Below, in pieces: positions 59,971-64,000 of a stretch of 64,000 nucleotides of DNA. The notes under the pieces were generated by a model, which was given only the letters and a program-made list of their open reading frames with translations, was not told the origin of the DNA and made no database searches. Position numbers and translations under genes: made by a program. The DNA lies in NCBI GenBank assembly GCA_963675435.1, contig OY776216.1:4154001-4218000 (forward strand), given 5' to 3'. The DNA comes from Saccharicrinis sp963675435. Its GTDB lineage: Bacteria; Bacteroidota; Bacteroidia; Bacteroidales; Marinilabiliaceae. The stretch's first letter is position 1, and every line of letters starts with the position of its first letter.

Positions 59971-62910
59971 ATGCACTTAAACACTCATACATATTACAGC
60001 TTACGATACGGCATTTTATCTCCTGAAGATTTAGCCCAGCAGGCCTCATCTTTAGGTATTAAAATAATGGTGCTTACCGACATTAATAACAGCACCGGGT
60101 TATTTGACTTTATTAAAGCATGCCGCGAAGTTGGCATTACAGCATTAGCCGGCATAGAATTCAGACGAGATCATAAGTTACTGTATATTGGGATAGCTAA
60201 AAATAACCAGGGCTACATGGAGCTCAATAATTTCCTGACACGCCATAACCTTTCCAGCACAAAACTCCCCTACAAACCAAAATCCTTTGACCACGTCTAT
60301 TTTATTTACCCTTATGGAAGTATACAACCTAATGACTTACAAGAAAATGAGTTTGTAGGCATTCAACCTCTGCAACTCCGAAAATTAATCTCTTCATCAT
60401 TTCGCTACCAGCAACATAAACTAGTCGTTTGGCAACCTGCTACTTTTTCTAACGAAAAAGGTTATGCTTTACATCGCCACCTGCGTGCCATTGACAAAAA
60501 TATATTATTGAGTCAACTCACTCCCGAAGACACAGGACAAGTATCTGACATATTACATTCGCCTGATCAAATACGACAAACTTATGCGCAATTTCCTGAG
60601 ATTATAAAAACCACAGAAGAACTATTAAATGAATGTAGTTTTGATTTTGACTTTACTGCTATTCGCAATAAAAAAACTTTTACCGGAAGCTTTTACGATG
60701 ACAAAAAACTTCTGGAAAAGTTAACGCTGGATGGCATGTTATACCGATATGGAACGAATAATATTCATGCGCGCGAAAGAATAGAAAAAGAGTTACATAT
60801 TATTAATAAACTGCAATTTGCAGCCTATTTTTTAATTACCTGGGATATTATTCGCTATTCTATGTCGAGAGGATTTTACCACGTAGGCCGAGGTAGCGGA
60901 GCCAATAGCATCGTGGCCTTCTGTTTAAAAATTACCGATGTTGACCCTATTAAACTCAACTTGTATTTTGAACGCTTTTTAAATCCCAAGCGCACCTCTC
61001 CTCCCGATTTTGACATTGACTATTCATGGAAAGAACGCGAAGATGTGCAGGACTATATCTTTAAAAGATATGGCACCAAACATACCGCTCTGCTTGGTGC
61101 CATGAGTACTTTTAAAGGAAAATCAATCATTCGCGAATTAGGTAAAGTATATGGTTTACCCAAGGAAGAAATTGATTTGATGATTGATTATCCGGAAACT
61201 GCTAAAGACGATCAGATTAAACAAAACATTAATCATATCGGATCTTTAATGACAGACTTTCCAAACCTCAGAACCATTCATGCCGGAGGAGTATTGATAT
61301 CCGAAGAACCTATTACCTGTTACACAGCTCTCGACATGCCTCCTAAGGGTTTTCCTACCACTCAGTGGGATATGTATATTGCTGAAGATATTGGTTTTGA
61401 AAAGCTGGATATTCTTTCGCAACGGGGAATTGGACATATTAAAGATTGCACCCAAATAGTATTGCAAAACCAAGGTGTTGATATAGATGTTCATCAGGTA
61501 GAAAAATTTATGGCTGATGAACAGGTAAAAGATCAACTTCAAAATGCAGAAACAAACGGATGTTTTTATATCGAGAGTCCAGCCATGCGTGGACTATTAA
61601 AAAAACTTCAATGCAACAACTACCTTACCCTGGTTGCTGCCAGCTCAATTATTCGTCCGGGAGTAGCTCGTTCTGGTATGATGCGCGAATACATTCAACG
61701 CTTTCATAAGCCCAACAATATAACCTACTTACATCCGGTAATGAAAGAGCAATTGGAAGAAACCTACGGAGTTATGGTTTACCAGGAAGATGTTTTAAAA
61801 GTTTGTCATCATTTTGCAGGACTGGATTTAGCTGATGCCGATGTTCTGAGAAGAGCCATGAGTGGCAAATACAGATCTAAAAAAGAATTTCAGCGTATTG
61901 TAGATAAGTTTTTTAACAACTGCAGACAAAAAGATTACCCGGATAAAATTACCCATGAAGTATGGCGACAAATTGAATCTTTTGCCGGTTATTCTTTTTC
62001 AAAAGCACACTCCGCCTCTTATGCCGTTGAAAGCTTTCAAAGTTTATACTTAAAGGCACATTTTCCCTTAGAATTTATGGTTGCCGTAATTAATAACTTT
62101 GGCGGTTTTTATCAAACCTGGGTATATGTAAACGAAGCACGACGACAGGGAGCCATCATTCACCAACCCTGCGTTAATCATAGCTTTTATACCACTTCCA
62201 TCTCTGGAAAAGATATTTACCTGGGATTTATCCATATACAAAACCTGGAATCAAAAATAGCAAAGCTGGTTGATCAGGAACGAGAATTAAACGGGCCCTA
62301 TAAAAACCTGGAAGATTTTATAAAACGAACTGTAACAGGCAGAGAAAGCATGGTAATACTCATCAGAACAGGAGCATTACGATTTACCGGAAAAAGTAAA
62401 AGTGAACTATTGTGGGAAATGCATTTACTACTAACTCCAGGCAAAAAAAAGTCTGGCTCACAATCTCTATTTTCTTTACCTCAAAAAAAATATCAGTTAC
62501 CTAAATTAGCCCGAAGCAAAGTAGAAGATGCCTATGATGAAATTGAATTAATAGGCTTTCCGGTTACGCTATCGTATTTTGATTTACTGGAAACCAACTT
62601 CAGAGGAGGATTAAAAGCTAACGAACTCATTTTTCATATTGGCAAAAGAGTTCGTATGATTGGTCAGCTTGTATGCATTAAATATGTTAGAACCGTAAAA
62701 AAACAATTGATGCATTTTGCTACTTTTATTGATGTGGATGGAAACTTTTACGATACCACACACTTCCCTCCTTCTTTACAAGCTTATCCTTTTAAAGGCT
62801 ATGGAATGTATTTGATTCTGGGAAGAATTACAGAAGAGTTTGGCTTTGCCAGCATTGAAGTTGAAAAGATGGCTAAGATGCCTATTATTCCAGACCCTAG
62901 AGCAGCGTAA
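59971..62910 (+). CDS. dnaE2: DNA polymerase III alpha subunit, DnaE2/error-prone-like
   Basis: 979 residues from ATG 59971 (MHLNTHTYYSLRYGILSPED), shorter than replicative DnaE. The N-terminal PHP domain has NTHTYYSLRYG and LAGIEFRRD. The polymerase core has HVGRGSGANSIVAFCL and FERFLNPKRTSPPDFDIDY with the catalytic Asp pair. The fingers part includes GVARSGMMREYIQRF, YGVMVYQEDVLKV and SFSKAHSASYAVESFQS. The C-terminal OB fold (VRMIGQLVCIKYVRT) is short. Position after the repressor and dinB suggests a damage-induced translesion polymerase; a housekeeping role is excluded only by context. Confidence 0.85.
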   Translation: MHLNTHTYYSLRYGILSPEDLAQQASSLGIKIMVLTDINNSTGLFDFIKACREVGITALAGIEFRRDHKLLYIGIAKNNQGYMELNNFLTRHNLSSTKLPYKPKSFDHVYFIYPYGSIQPNDLQENEFVGIQPLQLRKLISSSFRYQQHKLVVWQPATFSNEKGYALHRHLRAIDKNILLSQLTPEDTGQVSDILHSPDQIRQTYAQFPEIIKTTEELLNECSFDFDFTAIRNKKTFTGSFYDDKKLLEKLTLDGMLYRYGTNNIHARERIEKELHIINKLQFAAYFLITWDIIRYSMSRGFYHVGRGSGANSIVAFCLKITDVDPIKLNLYFERFLNPKRTSPPDFDIDYSWKEREDVQDYIFKRYGTKHTALLGAMSTFKGKSIIRELGKVYGLPKEEIDLMIDYPETAKDDQIKQNINHIGSLMTDFPNLRTIHAGGVLISEEPITCYTALDMPPKGFPTTQWDMYIAEDIGFEKLDILSQRGIGHIKDCTQIVLQNQGVDIDVHQVEKFMADEQVKDQLQNAETNGCFYIESPAMRGLLKKLQCNNYLTLVAASSIIRPGVARSGMMREYIQRFHKPNNITYLHPVMKEQLEETYGVMVYQEDVLKVCHHFAGLDLADADVLRRAMSGKYRSKKEFQRIVDKFFNNCRQKDYPDKITHEVWRQIESFAGYSFSKAHSASYAVESFQSLYLKAHFPLEFMVAVINNFGGFYQTWVYVNEARRQGAIIHQPCVNHSFYTTSISGKDIYLGFIHIQNLESKIAKLVDQERELNGPYKNLEDFIKRTVTGRESMVILIRTGALRFTGKSKSELLWEMHLLLTPGKKKSGSQSLFSLPQKKYQLPKLARSKVEDAYDEIELIGFPVTLSYFDLLETNFRGGLKANELIFHIGKRVRMIGQLVCIKYVRTVKKQLMHFATFIDVDGNFYDTTHFPPSLQAYPFKGYGMYLILGRITEEFGFASIEVEKMAKMPIIPDPRAA

Positions 62911-62918
62911 ATTATTTA

Positions 62919-63275
62919 CTAAAGTGTTTTTTCCATTAAATCCATTCGCTCTAGTAAAACCCAGGTTGCATCGAGTAACAGCAACACCTGTTGGGCATCA
63001 AAATCTGAATACAACTTTGTTTTGCTTGCTACCCAAACAACAGCATGTATGGTTCCATCTTTAATAATTGGTATGGTTAACGACCTTAACCCTTTTTCTG
63101 ATCCTTTTTTATAAAAAGAATAGTGTTCATTTAAATTGTTTCTTATAATAGGCTTTTTAAATTTTACGGCACTGGTTAAACAATTTAAATTACACAACTC
63201 TGCCGAATTATTTACTGCATCCGGTAACGACAAACTAAATGAGTCCGACCAATTATTTAACTGATGTTTCCCATG
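62919..63275 (-). pseudogene. Fragment of a GAF-domain protein cut at the insertion sequence
   Basis: An open stretch from 63275 to 62919 encodes QLNNWSDSFSLSLPDAV, NSAELCNLNCLTSAVKFKKP, GLRSLTIPIIKDGTIHAVVWVAS and YSDFDAQQVLLLLDATWVLLERM, the C-terminal half of a GAF domain of the kind found in sensor kinases or cyclases. There is no credible start codon and an in-frame TAA at 63276-63278. The adjacent transposase stop is at 63280, so the rest of the gene was probably displaced by the insertion. Confidence 0.7.
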
Positions 63276-63279
63276 TTAT

Positions 63280-64000
63280 TTAAGCTGCATTTGAAAGCTG
63301 CATTTCTATTAGCCTGAAGATTTTATTGTCCTCAGGCTTATTTTTTATCAGATTGGTAATTAGTTCATTAAAATCACTATCGATAATCTCAGCAATCATA
63401 TGTAATAGTTCCAGAATAAATCCCCATATTCTCATGGATATAGTAAGTTCTGTAGTATTATCGCATACCTTTTCAAATAAACCGCCCATTGTTTCATATG
63501 CATCGAACCTCTTTGCCAAACTAAATACATTGTATTCAATCATAGCTAGTGATACATCAGCTATTTGCGCATCAAAGTCTTGGGATTGTGATTTGCCCAA
63601 GGAAAAGTATTGTTTTGATTCTTTAAAGAAAACTTCTATGCTCCACCTGATACTATATATTTCATAAGCACTCAGTATGCCCAACTTAGTATTGGTAGTC
63701 GCCAACAGGTGCCACTTGCCATGCTTACTTGTTTTGCAGAAAAATAGCTTTAGTGGTATTGATTTGTACTCAACAATAACCTCGGCACAAAATAGGTTTA
63801 ATGCTTTTTCTTTCTTTACCTTTTTTCTGCGCTTTACTAATTGGGTAAGCTCTTTAGCTGTATACAATTCGCCATTGAAGCTATATTTTGCTTTTGCCAT
63901 TTTTACCATACCAACTATATGTATTCCTTTATTTAATGACAAAACGGCTTTCAATATGGATTCACAGAAAAACCAACTATCCATAAGTACATAGTGTACT
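63280..64000 (-). CDS. IS4-type transposase (partial, runs off the window)
   Basis: 240 codons are visible and the frame is still open at the window edge (VHYVLMDSWFFCESILK), so the N-terminal third is missing. VLMDSWF holds an acidic residue of the DDE triad, and YSIRWSIEVFFKESKQYFSLGKSQSQ is the Y-R-E-K signature that supplies the final Glu. The middle has KALNLFCAEVIVEYKSIPLKLFFCKT. This fits the IS4 superfamily. The right terminal repeat of the element probably lies within 63264-63300, but its partner is outside the window. Confidence 0.85.
   Translation of the reverse strand, partial: VHYVLMDSWFFCESILKAVLSLNKGIHIVGMVKMAKAKYSFNGELYTAKELTQLVKRRKKVKKEKALNLFCAEVIVEYKSIPLKLFFCKTSKHGKWHLLATTNTKLGILSAYEIYSIRWSIEVFFKESKQYFSLGKSQSQDFDAQIADVSLAMIEYNVFSLAKRFDAYETMGGLFEKVCDNTTELTISMRIWGFILELLHMIAEIIDSDFNELITNLIKNKPEDNKIFRLIEMQLSNAA

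Noticed and set aside
1..64000. tRNA, rRNA and riboswitch genes
   Set aside because: No cloverleaf, rRNA segment or known riboswitch consensus was recognised by eye. A covariance-model scan would be needed to exclude them fully.

Overview
The window is low-GC chromosomal DNA of a member of the Bacteroidota, probably a marine Marinilabiliales- or Marinifilaceae-like lineage. The main grounds are lineage-typical families (DUF4293, DUF6132, DUF6787, DUF349 repeats, class III fructose-bisphosphatase, a CzcA-TolC fusion and an APH-RapZ fusion), promoter boxes of the TAnnTTTG type and sparse Shine-Dalgarno signals. The genus is inferred, not shown. 2-oxoglutarate dehydrogenase, oxygen-dependent HemF and a full C5 haem route point to a respiring, oxygen-tolerant cell.

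Layout. 1-6.4 kb: secreted unknown (partial), DUF6132, threonine dehydrogenase, polyphosphate kinase, a ferredoxin-NADP reductase-like flavoprotein and a MiaB-type methylthiotransferase. 6.4-9.9 kb: a decayed PocR-domain histidine kinase, an intact PAS histidine kinase and an iron-type alcohol dehydrogenase, which look like the remains of an alcohol/diol-sensing locus. 9.9-16.6 kb: CorA and a CzcA-type metal efflux pump fused to its outer-membrane factor, with its lipoprotein adaptor. 16.7-24.9 kb: an accessory strip with a decayed azoreductase-like gene, two c-type haem proteins, PepD, a transglutaminase-like protein, a nucleoside phosphorylase and five copies of two small non-coding inverted-repeat elements. 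24.9-35.8 kb: DUF4293, sucB/sucA, an AddB-like nuclease, trmD and a DUF349 protein. 36-44.8 kb: hemA-hemC-hemD-hemB-hemL-hemE, DUF6787, a small outer-membrane protein on the other strand, then hemF. 44.9-57.4 kb: pyrG, yidC, lipid kinase, PAP2 phosphatase, small HTH protein, nhaA, a MurU-like nucleotidyltransferase, a 45-residue cysteine-rich protein, the APH-RapZ fusion, DUF554 and fbp. 57.7-62.9 kb: a LexA-like repressor facing dinB and dnaE. 62.9-64 kb: a broken GAF-domain gene and an IS4-type transposase that runs off the window.

The most novel material is the pair of miniature-element families. Family A (three copies: 6809-6973, 17334-17499, 24329-24825) is a fold-back element with ends CCCG...CGGG and 5-bp target duplications; two copies lie in dead genes that can still be read across the insertion. 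Family B (17921-18173, 24357-24610) has long terminal inverted repeats enclosing two separate hairpins with CATAGC-NN-GCTATG cores, and is flanked by TATTA both times. One B copy sits inside an A copy, which orders the insertions. The second notable system is the repressor-dinB-dnaE cassette, whose shared promoter region holds three related TGATTA/TAATCA dyads. No rRNA, tRNA or CRISPR array was recognised.
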